Shown: positions 28,879-37,990 of the stretch, one piece after another
Layout of the letters: each line of letters opens with the position of its first letter
How positions within the stretch are numbered: the stretch's first letter is position 1
DNA from: Nitrosomonas sp.
Lineage (GTDB): Bacteria; Pseudomonadota; Gammaproteobacteria; Burkholderiales; Nitrosomonadaceae
Length of the DNA stretch: 64,000 nt
NCBI GenBank assembly: GCA_016708955.1
Contig: JADJES010000011.1
Coordinates: 26,202 to 90,201 of the forward strand
Direction: 5' to 3'
The notes under the pieces: generated by a model
What the model was told of the DNA's origin: nothing
The model's database searches: none
Seen by the model: the letters and a program-made list of their open reading frames with translations, nothing else
Position numbers and translations under genes: made by a program

Positions 28879-28935
28879 GATTCCTCACGTACGTTCGGAA
28901 TGACAGCTTTGTCATTTCGACCGGAGGGAGAAATC
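28879..28935 (+). repeat. Imperfect palindromic repeat (GTCATTTCGA...GAGAAATC type)
   Basis: A 57-bp imperfect inverted repeat whose centre CGGAATGACA / TGTCATTTCG pairs in 9 of 10 positions and whose outer arms (GATTCCTC / GAGAAATC) also pair partly. A partial copy occurs at 62998-63025. Such short interspersed hairpins are common in draft bacterial genomes and may act at transcript 3' ends; this one abuts the hemJ stop. Confidence 0.65.
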
Positions 28936-28947
28936 CACTACTTATTA

Positions 28948-29231
28948 TTAACTGTCTTGCGTAATAGAAACCTCAATCTTGCAACCAAGCACCGAAGCAA
29001 ATCTCTCTAAAGTCGATAGTTTGATATCTTCGGCATGATTTTCGATTCTCGATATCGCTGATTTCTTGGTATTGAGTTTCTCCGCAATCTGTTCCTGTGT
29101 CAGCCCGGAAGCTTCTCGGGCTTGCCGAAGTACACGCCAATTTTTAAGGCATGATACCCCTCTTCATAACTTTCATTAAATGCAGCATCAACAGCTTTTC
29201 GCTTGCTGACATATTTTTTCAAATCACTCAC
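28948..29231 (-). pseudogene. XRE-family helix-turn-helix regulator (orphan antitoxin-like), one-base frameshift
   Basis: The N-terminus (VSDLKKYVSKRKAVDAAF) starts at GTG 29231, with AAGGAGG 5 nt upstream. The frame slips around 29131-29137 and continues as LRQAREASGLTQEQIAEKLN, KKSAISRIENHAEDIKLST and ERFASVLGCKIEV, a classical XRE helix-turn-helix of the HigA/antitoxin type, 94 residues in all. One missing base restores it. No toxin gene lies on either side, so it appears to be an orphan regulator or a remnant of a toxin-antitoxin pair. Confidence 0.75.
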
Positions 29232-29282
29232 CCTGCCCTCCTTCTGAGGAAATTTCTCTTTTTTTGATGTTTTATCAAGTTT

Positions 29283-29316
29283 GATGGTGGATGGCGCAAG
29301 CTTATCCACCCTACCG
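29283..29316. repeat. GGTGGAT...ATCCACC palindromic repeat (REP-like)
   Basis: GGTGGAT (29286-29292) and ATCCACC (29304-29310) form a 7-bp stem around GGCGCAAGCTT, followed by CTACC. On the other strand it reads as GGTAGGGTGGATAAGC..., a short repeat that I recall as frequent in proteobacterial intergenic regions. It lies upstream of the XRE gene. Confidence 0.5.
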
Positions 29317-29420
29317 CGCTGATAAATCAAAAAAAAGAAAACATACATCTTTAATATCATTAGGAATTTCTTTGACTACACAATCCAAAATCCTTCACCG
29401 ACGAGCAAAGGCCATGAACC

Positions 29421-29705
29421 CTAGTTCTTACACTTGATAAGCATACTGCGGTTTATTACAGATCCACCATAAAACCCGTACTGATTGCCAGCAGCAATCG
29501 CCCCTTGATCCGAGCCTCCTGCAATTACATCATATCCATTTGCACCGCAGATCTCACCGGCCTTTTCGTAACACATTCCCCAGTTCAGTGCGGCCCCAGA
29601 ACAATTGATACTATGCCCCTTTCCTCCATCTGGCACGAATGTTTCTCTTGAGGTTGCACAACCCAAAATAATTGCGCAAAGCACAATCAAATAAAGTGTT
29701 TTCAT
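29421..29705 (-). CDS. Small lipoprotein of unknown function
   Basis: A 94-residue lipoprotein: signal MKTLYLIVLCAIILGCATS with the lipobox IILGC (Cys16). The mature part has several Cys and a Gly-rich segment (GYDVIAGGSDQGAIAAGNQ) typical of a family of small exported proteobacterial proteins of unknown role. The start is ATG 29705, preceded by AGAAAGAAG-like purines; an upstream in-frame start would put 18 charged residues before the signal. Confidence 0.7.
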   Translation of the reverse strand: MKTLYLIVLCAIILGCATSRETFVPDGGKGHSINCSGAALNWGMCYEKAGEICGANGYDVIAGGSDQGAIAAGNQYGFYGGSVINRSMLIKCKN

Positions 29706-29779
29706 CTTTCTTCTCCATTTCTTGGTCGCCTCAATTGATCGGGAGCAGCCCCAACACACAGGTCAGGCAGAATGAGCAG

Positions 29780-30058
29780 CTATTGTTGACGGAACTCTTC
29801 CAGAAAGAGAATCTCTGGAGAACCAACAGAGTGCCACTGCGCCATTTGGTTAATTGCGGACTTAGATGCCCAGAATATCTTCGCTTCTTCAACATGTTTC
29901 CAATCAAGAATGAAAAACGTGACATTCGGATCTTCTGGTAAGAAGCAAACACTGCTGGAGCGTTCCCCTGAGATTTTTCGCACCGATGCCTGAGAGTCAA
30001 AGACTTCAATGAGATTACTTGGATAAGCTACTCGAACTTTAATTATTACCTTTGCCAT
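29780..30058 (-). CDS. Small ABM-like (dimeric alpha-beta barrel) protein
   Basis: A 92-residue protein. The central VTFFILDWKHVEEAKIFWAS followed by AQWHSVGSPEILFLEEF has the strand-helix-strand pattern of antibiotic-biosynthesis-monooxygenase-like or Dabb-like domains. Catalytic residues cannot be judged. An overlapping open frame on the same strand is disregarded because it lacks a domain. It lies between the small lipoprotein and the RAMA-domain gene, on the same strand as both. Confidence 0.55.
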   Translation of the reverse strand: MAKVIIKVRVAYPSNLIEVFDSQASVRKISGERSSSVCFLPEDPNVTFFILDWKHVEEAKIFWASKSAINQMAQWHSVGSPEILFLEEFRQQ

Positions 30059-30151
30059 GTAATTACCTCGAAGGTTGATATAGCCTAGCGTAAAAATGAG
30101 GAACTGGAAAATTTTGCATTGGCTCTCCTGATTGCCGGATCAACCTCCTAC

Positions 30152-30562
30152 TCACCGCCGCAAAAGAACTGCTAGTTGCCACTTAGGATCAGATGGACGC
30201 TTGATTTCAAGAACTTTCCAAGCATTGTTAGATGTACCTCCGCGCATCGCCCGAGCAAGTTGAGACATAGACGGATAGCTTTCTTCTTTCCATATGATTT
30301 TATCGGCAACGACTTCCGCAACTTTGATTTCCCCATAATGTTTGGTGCGAATTCGACTGCCTTCTGGCAGGAATAGAGCATCCCAATAGACACCCTGTGT
30401 GCGTGGCTCACGTGTCACAAAGTCGGCGGCTGTACGATCGAGAAAGTCTTGAACTATTTGCTCCAGCGCCGAACTCACCCCACCTGGGAAGCGGCGGGAA
30501 AACTCGGCATAAAGCTCATTCGAGACCGGAATAGATACAAAAGAATCAAGGTTCAAAGGCAT
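30152..30562 (-). CDS. RAMA-like domain protein with an RHH-like N-terminus
   Basis: About 136 residues. The N-terminal 50 residues (NLDSFVSIPVSNELYAEFSR then GGVSSALEQIVQDFLDRTAA) resemble a short ribbon-helix-helix-type dimerisation/DNA-binding segment. The C-terminal part (LFLPEGSRIRTKHYGEIKVA, PSMSQLARAMRGG, NAWKVLEIKRPSD) resembles the RAMA domain seen in restriction-modification-associated proteins. No methylase or nuclease gene is adjacent. The start is ATG 30562. Domain calls are by eye. Confidence 0.5.
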   Translation of the reverse strand: MPLNLDSFVSIPVSNELYAEFSRRFPGGVSSALEQIVQDFLDRTAADFVTREPRTQGVYWDALFLPEGSRIRTKHYGEIKVAEVVADKIIWKEESYPSMSQLARAMRGGTSNNAWKVLEIKRPSDPKWQLAVLLRR

Positions 30563-30653
30563 AACGGCTCTCCATAGCAAATCGAGAAATGACTATTATA
30601 GCGCTACGCAGCACTATGTCAAGATCAACTAGAATTTGATAGCCAGCATAAAT

Positions 30654-31187
30654 CTAATCATCAATTACTGTTTGCCCCGGAAACAGCACATCAGTAAACC
30701 CAAACAAACGAAAATCCCTAATCCGCATCGGATACAGAATCCCTTGCAAATGATCGCATTCATGCTGCACCACACGCGCATGAAAGCCGCTGACGGTGCG
30801 TTCAATTGCTGTGCCGTATTGATCCACGCCTTGGTAGCGCAAGTTCGCGTAGCGCGGCACCATGCCGCGCATTCCTGGTACGCTCAGGCAGCCTTCCCAG
30901 CCGTCTTCTTGCTCATCGGATAACGGTGTCAATTGCGGGTTAAGCAGAACAGTAAAAGGAACTTCGTCGGCATCGGGATAGCGTTGGTTCTTTTCAAACC
31001 CAAAGATCACCACTTGCAAGCTTACGCCGATCTGCGGCGCGGCCAGGCCTGCGCCATTTAGCGATTCCATTGTATCTTGCATATCCTGAATCAGCGCATG
31101 CAGTTCGGGAGTATCGAATTGATCGACGGGTTTAGCCACTTCGAGCAATATGGGCTCGCCCATTTTAAGTACCGGTTTAATCGCCAT
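30654..31187 (-). CDS. def: Peptide deformylase
   Basis: A 177-residue metalloprotease that removes the formyl group from nascent proteins. The three signatures are present: GAGLAAPQIG (45-54), EGCLSVP (98-104, metal ligand Cys100) and HECDH (142-146, two His ligands and the catalytic Glu). It starts inside the last codons of the methylthioinosine phosphorylase gene (overlap 31177-31187), indicating translational coupling in a hpt-mtip-def run. Confidence 0.95.
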   Translation of the reverse strand: MAIKPVLKMGEPILLEVAKPVDQFDTPELHALIQDMQDTMESLNGAGLAAPQIGVSLQVVIFGFEKNQRYPDADEVPFTVLLNPQLTPLSDEQEDGWEGCLSVPGMRGMVPRYANLRYQGVDQYGTAIERTVSGFHARVVQHECDHLQGILYPMRIRDFRLFGFTDVLFPGQTVIDD

Positions 31188-31923
31188 GACAACTCACCAC
31201 ATGTTCCAATATGTTTCTGACACCCACCATCGCTTGTTCAAGCACCGTGTATATTTCCTTGAGCGGTATGCCGGTTACATTGGTTCCGCGTCCGGCGGCA
31301 TAATTGGCGACTACGGCAATGGCAGCGTAATTTAATCCCAGTTCTCGTGCCAGTGCGGTTTCCGGCATGCCGGTCATACCGACCATATGCGCTCCGTCAC
31401 GTTCCAGCCGATTGATTTCCGCTGCCGTTTCAAGCCGAGGCCCTTCTGTCGCTGCATAAACCCCGCCATCAATAATTGCTTCATTGGTATTCCTCGCCGC
31501 TTGGAGCAGTAATGTCCGGGTTTTCTGGCAATACGGCAGCGTAAAGTCAATATGGGTGACACGTTGATCCGTTTTATCAAAATAGGTGAAATTGCGTCCA
31601 TGGGTATAATCAATAATCTGATCCGGAACCACCAGCCGGCCCGGCGTCAGGTCGGCGCGGATACCGCCCACCGAGGCCACGGCAATCACATGCGACGGTT
31701 TCAATGAGTGCAATGCCCACAAATTCGCACGATAATTGACTGCATGCGGCGGTATCGTGTGACCATGCCCATGCCGCGCCAGGAAAACGATGTCCTCATT
31801 TTTCATCTTACCGAAAGTCAATGGACCCGAAGGCTCGCCATACGGTGTGCGTATGATTTGCCGGTGTGATATTTCAAGGCAGGATAATTGCGTCATTCCG
31901 CTGCCGCCAATAATTGCAAACAT
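31177..31923 (-). CDS. S-methyl-5'-thioinosine phosphorylase (MTAP/PNP family)
   Basis: A 248-residue nucleoside phosphorylase of the MTAP family: FAIIGGSGM, VFLARHGHGHTIPPH, NYRANLWALHSL, YAATEGPRLETAAEI and GMTGMPETALARELG. The length and the surroundings fit the bacterial methylthioinosine phosphorylase branch, which salvages polyamine-derived methylthionucleosides to hypoxanthine. The neighbouring hypoxanthine phosphoribosyltransferase gene directly upstream would use that product, supporting the assignment. Methylthioadenosine as substrate cannot be excluded. Confidence 0.85.
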   Translation of the reverse strand: MFAIIGGSGMTQLSCLEISHRQIIRTPYGEPSGPLTFGKMKNEDIVFLARHGHGHTIPPHAVNYRANLWALHSLKPSHVIAVASVGGIRADLTPGRLVVPDQIIDYTHGRNFTYFDKTDQRVTHIDFTLPYCQKTRTLLLQAARNTNEAIIDGGVYAATEGPRLETAAEINRLERDGAHMVGMTGMPETALARELGLNYAAIAVVANYAAGRGTNVTGIPLKEIYTVLEQAMVGVRNILEHVVSCHGD

Positions 31924-31935
31924 GATTCTCCCGTT

Positions 31936-32481
31936 TCAATCTTTTACTGCGTAAATCGCCGGCAAATTCCGCCAAAGGCCGTGAATATCCATGCCAAAAC
32001 CAAACACATAACGATCCGGCACCGTCAATCCGACAAAATCGGCTTTAAATGGTTTGGGCTTGCCCGTTTCTTTTTCTGTCAGCACCGCACTATAAAATGC
32101 TTTAGCGCCCTTTTCCAACACTTTGTCACGAATCGCAGCCAGCGTAATCCCTTCGTCCAGAATGTCATCCAATACCAGAACCACGCGATCTCTCATCGTC
32201 TCCTTCGGTTCGGCCAGCCAGTGAACTTCCCCGCCAGTCATTTTTTTGTCATAGCGCGTCAGGTGCAAATAATCGAAATCCAACGGAAATCGAAGCTGCG
32301 GCAGCAATTGCCCGGTGAATACCACCGCCCCGCCCATCACGCATAAGACCAAAGGCTGTTGCTGCGATAAAACTCTTGTGATATCCGCCGCTAAGCGTTG
32401 TATCGTTTTCTTAACTATCTGTTCTGAATGAATCAGTTCAGCTGTATTCAGAATTTGTTTTGCTTGTCGCGTATCTAACAT
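31936..32481 (-). CDS. hpt: Hypoxanthine-guanine phosphoribosyltransferase
   Basis: A 181-residue purine salvage enzyme. The PRPP-binding motif VVLVLDDILDEGITL is clear, preceded by VLCVMGGAVVFTGQL and DFDYLHLTRYD, and followed by KPFKADFVGLTVPDRYVFGF. ATG 32481 (MLDTRQAKQIL) gives the normal N-terminus; the open frame extends further upstream without need. It lies 12 bp before the methylthioinosine phosphorylase gene, so the two form a salvage pair. Confidence 0.88.
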   Translation of the reverse strand: MLDTRQAKQILNTAELIHSEQIVKKTIQRLAADITRVLSQQQPLVLCVMGGAVVFTGQLLPQLRFPLDFDYLHLTRYDKKMTGGEVHWLAEPKETMRDRVVLVLDDILDEGITLAAIRDKVLEKGAKAFYSAVLTEKETGKPKPFKADFVGLTVPDRYVFGFGMDIHGLWRNLPAIYAVKD

Positions 32482-32585
32482 AGAAATTAAAACTCTCGCA
32501 ATCCAGTCAATTTTTTGTTTTAAACTATTCCCCAACCTACATAAGACTTTCCCATATCCCAGCAACATCCCATGGAGAAAAGAAA

Positions 32586-33148
32586 ATGCATTTGATGATA
32601 AAAATTCTATCAGCAATAACCACCATCACACTATTATCAATCAATCCCGTTTTCTCGCAGACTTCTGCGCCTTCTGATTATCCAGTCTACAAAGACGGAA
32701 AACTAACCATTCCTCGTGTAGACACCGATGTTCAAACGGGAAATTATCAGAAAGTGGAGTTTCAGTTTGATAATGCAACCAATAGCTGGAAATTAATCAA
32801 TCTTGTAGAATCCAAAATCACTCCTGGACCACAACCTAGAGAAAAGTTGAAGCAATCATTACGAATTCTTCACCAGTACAAGTATTTCTTAAGATCAGCG
32901 GTGCATTTTCCAACGGCTGCGGATTTTTCCAGCAAATCAATCAAACACTCAAAAACAACACGTTCGAAATCACACTGCATTTAGGCCCCAATCCATTTCC
33001 TCCAGATATAGCTTGTACCGCAGCACTGGTACCTTATGAAAAAATCATCCCGCTAGAAGTATATGGCCTGCCTGCTGGAACTTACGAATATAGCGTCAAT
33101 GACGAACATAATGGTGCGTTCACTTTGACGAAAGATAATACTCTGTAA
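32586..33148 (+). pseudogene. Exported protein of unknown function, one-base frameshift
   Basis: A protein of about 187 residues with a signal peptide (IKILSAITTITLLSINPVFS). The first frame runs to about residue 87 (PGPQPREK). The second frame continues as VEAIITNSSPVQVFLKISGA, with two Cys in the mature part (SNGCGFFQQ and DIACTAALVPYEK) and ends PAGTYEYSVNDEHNGAF...NTL at 33148. The break sits at the A run 32842-32845 (AGAGAAAAGTT); one more A joins the frames. I do not recognise the family. GGAG lies 8 nt before the start. Confidence 0.7.
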
Positions 33149-33170
33149 ATTTTCCATCTGTCTGCCAGGA

Positions 33171-35199
33171 TTATTGGAGCAACGCCAATAATCCCTCCTC
33201 ATCAAGAATTGCAATCCCTAATCCCACTGCCTTGTCATATTTACTTCCCGGATCGGCTCCCACGACGACATAGTCCGTTTTTTTGGAAACACTGCCGCTG
33301 ACTTTCCCGCCCAGCGCTTCAATTCTCTCTTTGGCCTCTTCGCGGCTCATTGCTGGCAGTGTTCCTGTCAATACAAAGGTTTTCCCTTGTAATGGCGCTG
33401 CCGCAGCCGGCAATGATGATTTTCCTTCGTGCTCGTCCCATTGCACACCGCTGGCACGAAGCTGTTCAATCACTTCACAGTTATGCGCCTCAGCAAAGAA
33501 ATCCACGATACTTTGCGCCACCACCGGACCAATATCCGGAATTTGCTGTAAGCGCTCAGTATCCGCTGCTATCAACCGGTCAATACTGCCCAGATGCGCA
33601 GCCAAGCCTTTCGCCGTCGTTTCCCCGACATTGCGAATACCCAGCGCATAAATAAATCTCGCCAGCGTCGTGTGTTTGCTTTTTTCAATCGCCTGCAAAA
33701 TGTTGTTCGCCGATTTATCCGCCATGCGTTCCAGATTCGCCAGCGCAGTTATCCCCAACTTGTACAGATCCGCCGGTGTGCGCACGATGGCATTGTCCAC
33801 CATTTGATCGACCAGTTTATCCCCCAATCCTTCAATATCCATCGCACGGCGCGAGGCAAAATGCAGAATAGCTTGTTTCCGCTGCGCCGGACAAAACAAG
33901 CCGCCGGTGCAGCGCGATGCGGCCTCATCCGGAAGCCGCACGGCTTTTGCGCCGCACACCGGACAGTGCACCGGCATGATGAATACTTGCGAATCAACCG
34001 GGCGTTTTTCCGGTATCACCGAAACGATTTCCGGAATGACGTCACCGGCGCGACGCACAATCACCGTATCACCAATACGCACGTCCTTACGCTCAATCTC
34101 GTCGGCATTATGCAAGGTGGCGTTAGTCACCGTCACGCCGCCGACAAAAACCGGTTTTAAGCGGGCAACCGGCGTCAACGCACCGGTTCTGCCGACCTGC
34201 ACGTCGATAGCCAGCAATTCTGTGACCGCTTCCTGTGCCGGAAACTTGTGCGCTATCGCAAACCGAGGCGCGCGCGATACAAAACCCAATTTCTCCTGCT
34301 GCGATAGAGAGTTGACTTTATACACCACACCATCGATCGCATACGGCAGATTCTCGCGCTGCGCACCGATCGCTTGATAATAATCCAGCAATCCCGGCAA
34401 TCCCGTGACCACCTGGCATTCTTTGGCCACCGGAAAATGCAAACCGGAGAGATAGCTCAGTATGTTGCTGTGCGTATCGCGCGGCATGTGCGCATCTTCA
34501 TATTGCCCAATCCCATAAGCAAAAAATGTAAGGCGCCGGGTCGCGGTGATAGCGGGATCGAGTTGACGCAGCGATCCCGCAGCGGCATTGCGCGGATTGG
34601 CGAATTCCTTTTCACCTTTGGCCAACTGCCGTTGATTCAGTGCCAGAAAATCCGCTTTCAACATCAGCACTTCCCCCCGTACTTCCAGCAGCGGCGGAGG
34701 ATTCTTGACCGGCAGTGACAATGGAATCGATTTGATCGTCTTCAAATTCAGCGTAATGTCTTCACCGGTATTGCCATCACCACGCGTCGCACCGGTTTTA
34801 AGAATTCCATTTACATAGCATAAGCTGACTGCCAATCCGTCAAATTTTGGCTCTACCGTATATTCCACATGTGTCAACCGATAATCCCTCACAGACACGC
34901 CGGTTAAATGCTTCGACTTCGGTATCGTCAAACGCATTATTCAATGACAGCATCGGTATATGATGCGTAATCTGCGAAAAGGCTTCGAGCGGCGCGGCAC
35001 CGACGCGTTGTGTTGGGGAGTCGGCGGTGATCAGTTGCGGATAATCTTGTTCGACTTGCTGTAATTCGCGTAATAACTTATCGTATTCCGCATCGGGAAT
35101 AGTCGGATTATCCAGCACATAATACCGGTAGTTATGTAATTCGATTTCAGCACGCAAGTCTTCTGTATGCTGTTTTATTTTCTCAATTTTGTCATTCAT
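33171..35199 (-). pseudogene. ligA: NAD-dependent DNA ligase, one-base frameshift near the N-terminus
   Basis: LigA seals nicks using NAD and is essential in bacteria. The adenylation N-domain starts at ATG 35199 (MNDKIEKIKQ; HNYRYYVLDNPTIPDAEYD; MLSLNNAF). The frame shifts at about 34868-34870, where one surplus base interrupts SVDT-VEYTVEPKFDGLAVSL; Lys in EPKFDG is the AMP acceptor. The rest is normal: ATRGDGNTGEDIT, the Zn-finger Cys residues around CPVCGAKA and RCTGGLFCP, the helix-hairpin-helix region and a C-terminal BRCT domain (GKTFVLTGTLPAMSREEAKE). Total length of about 676 residues is standard. An essential gene is unlikely to be truly broken. Confidence 0.92.
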
Positions 35200-35321
35200 A
35201 GCTGACAAGTATAGCGAATACCGGTAAGCCGCGGTTTCAGTTATTTCCAGAAAATCCTTTATACTGCGCATTCAATCAGAAAACTAAACTTTCGACATCA
35301 TGATGTCTTGAGAAACGCGAT

Positions 35322-36167
35322 ATGAACAATAATAATTTAAAAATCCGCATTCAAATCCAGCAACAACCGCCACAAGCCATTGACGAAATATATCCTGACC
35401 TGCCAGAACCTGAAGTCACTTATGAAGAGGTGTTGGATTGGAGAAAAATTTCAATTGCAGCGTTGATACTGTTACCCATCTTGATTCTAATCGGCTATCT
35501 CTTATTCGCTGATAAAAATAATGAAAATACGCGGAATGAGCCATCCCCGGTAGATTCAATTCTTTCTGTACCTGAGAATGAAACTTCTTTGGATAAAACC
35601 GAACCGTTAACCGGCTCAAGCGATAAATCATCCGAAACGCTTCCCGATCAATTGACAATCCAATCGAATACGCGGGTTGTTCCAGCTGACTCTAAAGAAA
35701 CTACGATTGCAAATAACGCGATTGCCACACCCATCAAAAAACCGGAGTCGGCAACAGTCATTAATCAACCGGCTATAACCGGGATAAAAATACCTAAGAC
35801 TGCGCGACAGTCGAAACCCCAAAAAACATCGGATCACCCGGAGGTTGTCAGAGCACAATTAAGCCATGCGATAGAAGAACGGGAACCGGTTGATTCTATT
35901 GATGCGATACAATTACGTCCCGGCGAATCCAAATCCATTCATTTCTATCTGCATTTAAAGAATCTGCAAGGAAAGAATATCCGCATCAACTGGTATCACG
36001 ACGATAAACTGGATTCACAATTGGCTTTGCAAGTGCATAATAACAATTGGCGCACGCATGCCAGCAAACAATTGGATCATCGGCGACTAGGTCCATGGCG
36101 CGTTGAATTAATCGATGAATCCGGAAATCTTCTGGCGATGAGGAATTTCATCGTCGCCCAATACTGA
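35322..36167 (+). CDS. DUF2914-domain membrane protein
   Basis: A 281-residue protein with an acidic/Gln-Pro-rich cytoplasmic start, one transmembrane helix (about 46-64, ISIAALILLPILILIGYLLF), a long low-complexity linker and a C-terminal DUF2914 domain (about 195-281: KSIHFYLHLKNLQGKNIRIN, WYHDDKLDSQLAL, GPWRVELIDESGNLLAMRNF). The domain occurs in anchored periplasmic proteins of unknown role. It is divergent from ligA. Confidence 0.75.
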   Translation: MNNNNLKIRIQIQQQPPQAIDEIYPDLPEPEVTYEEVLDWRKISIAALILLPILILIGYLLFADKNNENTRNEPSPVDSILSVPENETSLDKTEPLTGSSDKSSETLPDQLTIQSNTRVVPADSKETTIANNAIATPIKKPESATVINQPAITGIKIPKTARQSKPQKTSDHPEVVRAQLSHAIEEREPVDSIDAIQLRPGESKSIHFYLHLKNLQGKNIRINWYHDDKLDSQLALQVHNNNWRTHASKQLDHRRLGPWRVELIDESGNLLAMRNFIVAQY

Positions 36168-36207
36168 AATCCATTCACACTATCGACATTGAATTTTAGG
36201 ATTCACT

Positions 36208-36753
36208 ATGAAATACTGCAGTAATTGTAGCGCCACCGTTGAATTGTTGGTACCTGAAGGCGATTCTTTGCCCCGTTATGTATGCACTACCTGTAACATC
36301 ATTCATTATCAGAATCCCAAGATGGTTGTCGGATGCATCCCCGAATGGGAGGACAAAATTTTATTGTGCCGCCGTGCCATCGAACCGCGCCTGGGGTGGT
36401 GGACTTTACCGGCCGGCTTCATGGAAAATAACGAAACATTGGAACAAGCGGCCGCGCGTGAAACTTTGGAAGAAGCCAATGCCAGAGTAGAAATCGGTAA
36501 TCTGTATGCGATTTACAGCCTTCCTCACATCAGCCAGGTTTATCTGTTATTTCGCGCACGGCTGTTGGATTTAGATTTCAAACCCGGCATTGAAAGTCTG
36601 GAAGTCAAGCTGTTATCCGAAAATGAAATTCCTTGGGAAGAAATGGCATTTCGTGTCATCCATGATCCCTTAATGCAATATTTTAAGGAACGCAAACTGG
36701 GAAAATTGGGGTTTCACAGGGGCGTCATTGACCGGCCTCGCAACAATCCCTGA
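36208..36753 (+). CDS. Nudix hydrolase with N-terminal zinc ribbon
   Basis: A 181-residue protein. Residues 4-30 contain CSNC and CTTC, a zinc ribbon like that of NADH-pyrophosphatase relatives. The Nudix box GFMENNETLEQAAARETLEE (about 70-90) has the expected Gly, Glu, Arg-Glu and Glu-Glu positions for metal binding. The substrate, a nucleoside diphosphate derivative, cannot be named. It lies 41 bp after the DUF2914 gene on the same strand and may be cotranscribed. Confidence 0.88.
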   Translation: MKYCSNCSATVELLVPEGDSLPRYVCTTCNIIHYQNPKMVVGCIPEWEDKILLCRRAIEPRLGWWTLPAGFMENNETLEQAAARETLEEANARVEIGNLYAIYSLPHISQVYLLFRARLLDLDFKPGIESLEVKLLSENEIPWEEMAFRVIHDPLMQYFKERKLGKLGFHRGVIDRPRNNP

Positions 36754-36838
36754 GTAATGCCCTTGTTTTATCAATTAAAAATCGAAGGTTTTAGATTCTC
36801 TAACGGCAGGATATAATGTTCATTTTTTGCAGACTCCT

Positions 36839-37960
36839 ATGAAGCATCTATTCGTATTATTACTAATGTGCCTCGCTGTCTCGTCAGTATCTGCCCAACA
36901 ACAAGACATCTCCATAGCAGCTAAATCTTACATGCTCTCAGATTTTCAAACTGGGCAAGTATTGGCTGGTCAAAATGCACATGATCGTATAGAGCCTGCA
37001 TCACTGACAAAACTGATGACTGCTTACGTGGTTTTTTCCGCTCTCAAGCAGAATCAACTTTCGTTGAATCAAAATATTCCCGTGTCAGAAAGCGCCTGGA
37101 AAATGATTGGTTCGCGCATGTTTATCGAGCCCACTAAACAGGTCACGGTGGATGAATTACTCCGGGGAATGATTGTTCAATCGGGAAATGATGCCTGTAT
37201 TGCCCTGGCAGAAGCAGTTGCCGGGTCGGAAGCCAACTTCTCGAACTTGATGAATAAAGAAGCCGGACGTTTGGGAATGAAAAACACACATTTTACAAAC
37301 TCAACCGGGTTGCCTGATCCCAATCTCTATACAACAGCACACGATTTGACTTTATTGGCGGCCGCTATCATCCGTGATTTTCCCGAGTTTTATCCGCTTT
37401 ATTCACAAAAAGAATACACGTATAACAATATCACTCAGCCCAACAGGAATCGGCTTTTATGGCTTGATCCGCATGTAGACGGTATGAAAACCGGATGGAC
37501 CAAAACTGCCGGTTATTGTCTGATTACATCGGCGATACGGGATAAGCGGCGTCTCATATCGGTGGTAATCGGCGCTCAATCAGCCAATGCACGCAGCATG
37601 GAAAGTCAGCGGTTACTCAATTATGGTTTCCAATTCTACGATACCCTGCATTTATACAAAAAGAACGACTCGCTCGCCACTATCCATTTATGGAAAGGTA
37701 CTCAGAATGAGCTGAAAGCCGGGTTTGACCGGGATGTTTATTTTACATTGCCAAAGGGTCAAGCAGACAAACTAAAAGCCACCATGGAATATAAACAACC
37801 TCTGATAGCTCCGGTTCAACTGGGACAAGAGGTCGGCACGGTAAAATTCACGCTGGATGACAAAACTGTAGAAACTTATCCTTTGGTTGCTTTGGAAAAA
37901 GTTGAAGCAGCCAATGTCTTCGGTCGTGCGTGGGATAGTGTAAAATTGCTGTTTAACTAA
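36839..37960 (+). CDS. dacC: D-alanyl-D-alanine carboxypeptidase (PBP5/6 type)
   Basis: A 373-residue S11 peptidase with signal peptide (1-19, VSAQ). Motifs: SLTK (Ser55-Lys58), SGN at about 118 (IVQSGNDACIALAEA) and KTGW at about 219 (MKTGWTKTAGYCL). The C-terminal beta-rich domain and the final amphipathic helix (FGRAWDSVKLLF) fit membrane-associated PBP5/6 proteins, which trim pentapeptides. The start is ATG 36839 rather than an upstream TTG. It heads the conserved dacC-dat-ybeD-lipB-lipA run. Confidence 0.92.
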   Translation: MKHLFVLLLMCLAVSSVSAQQQDISIAAKSYMLSDFQTGQVLAGQNAHDRIEPASLTKLMTAYVVFSALKQNQLSLNQNIPVSESAWKMIGSRMFIEPTKQVTVDELLRGMIVQSGNDACIALAEAVAGSEANFSNLMNKEAGRLGMKNTHFTNSTGLPDPNLYTTAHDLTLLAAAIIRDFPEFYPLYSQKEYTYNNITQPNRNRLLWLDPHVDGMKTGWTKTAGYCLITSAIRDKRRLISVVIGAQSANARSMESQRLLNYGFQFYDTLHLYKKNDSLATIHLWKGTQNELKAGFDRDVYFTLPKGQADKLKATMEYKQPLIAPVQLGQEVGTVKFTLDDKTVETYPLVALEKVEAANVFGRAWDSVKLLFN

Positions 37961-37990
37961 TCCTGCCTCAACACATCGTAAAAGGTTCAC

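Noticed and set aside
33594..34718. Several long + strand open frames opposite ligA
   Set aside because: Low-complexity antisense products of the ligA gene with no start signals or family resemblance.
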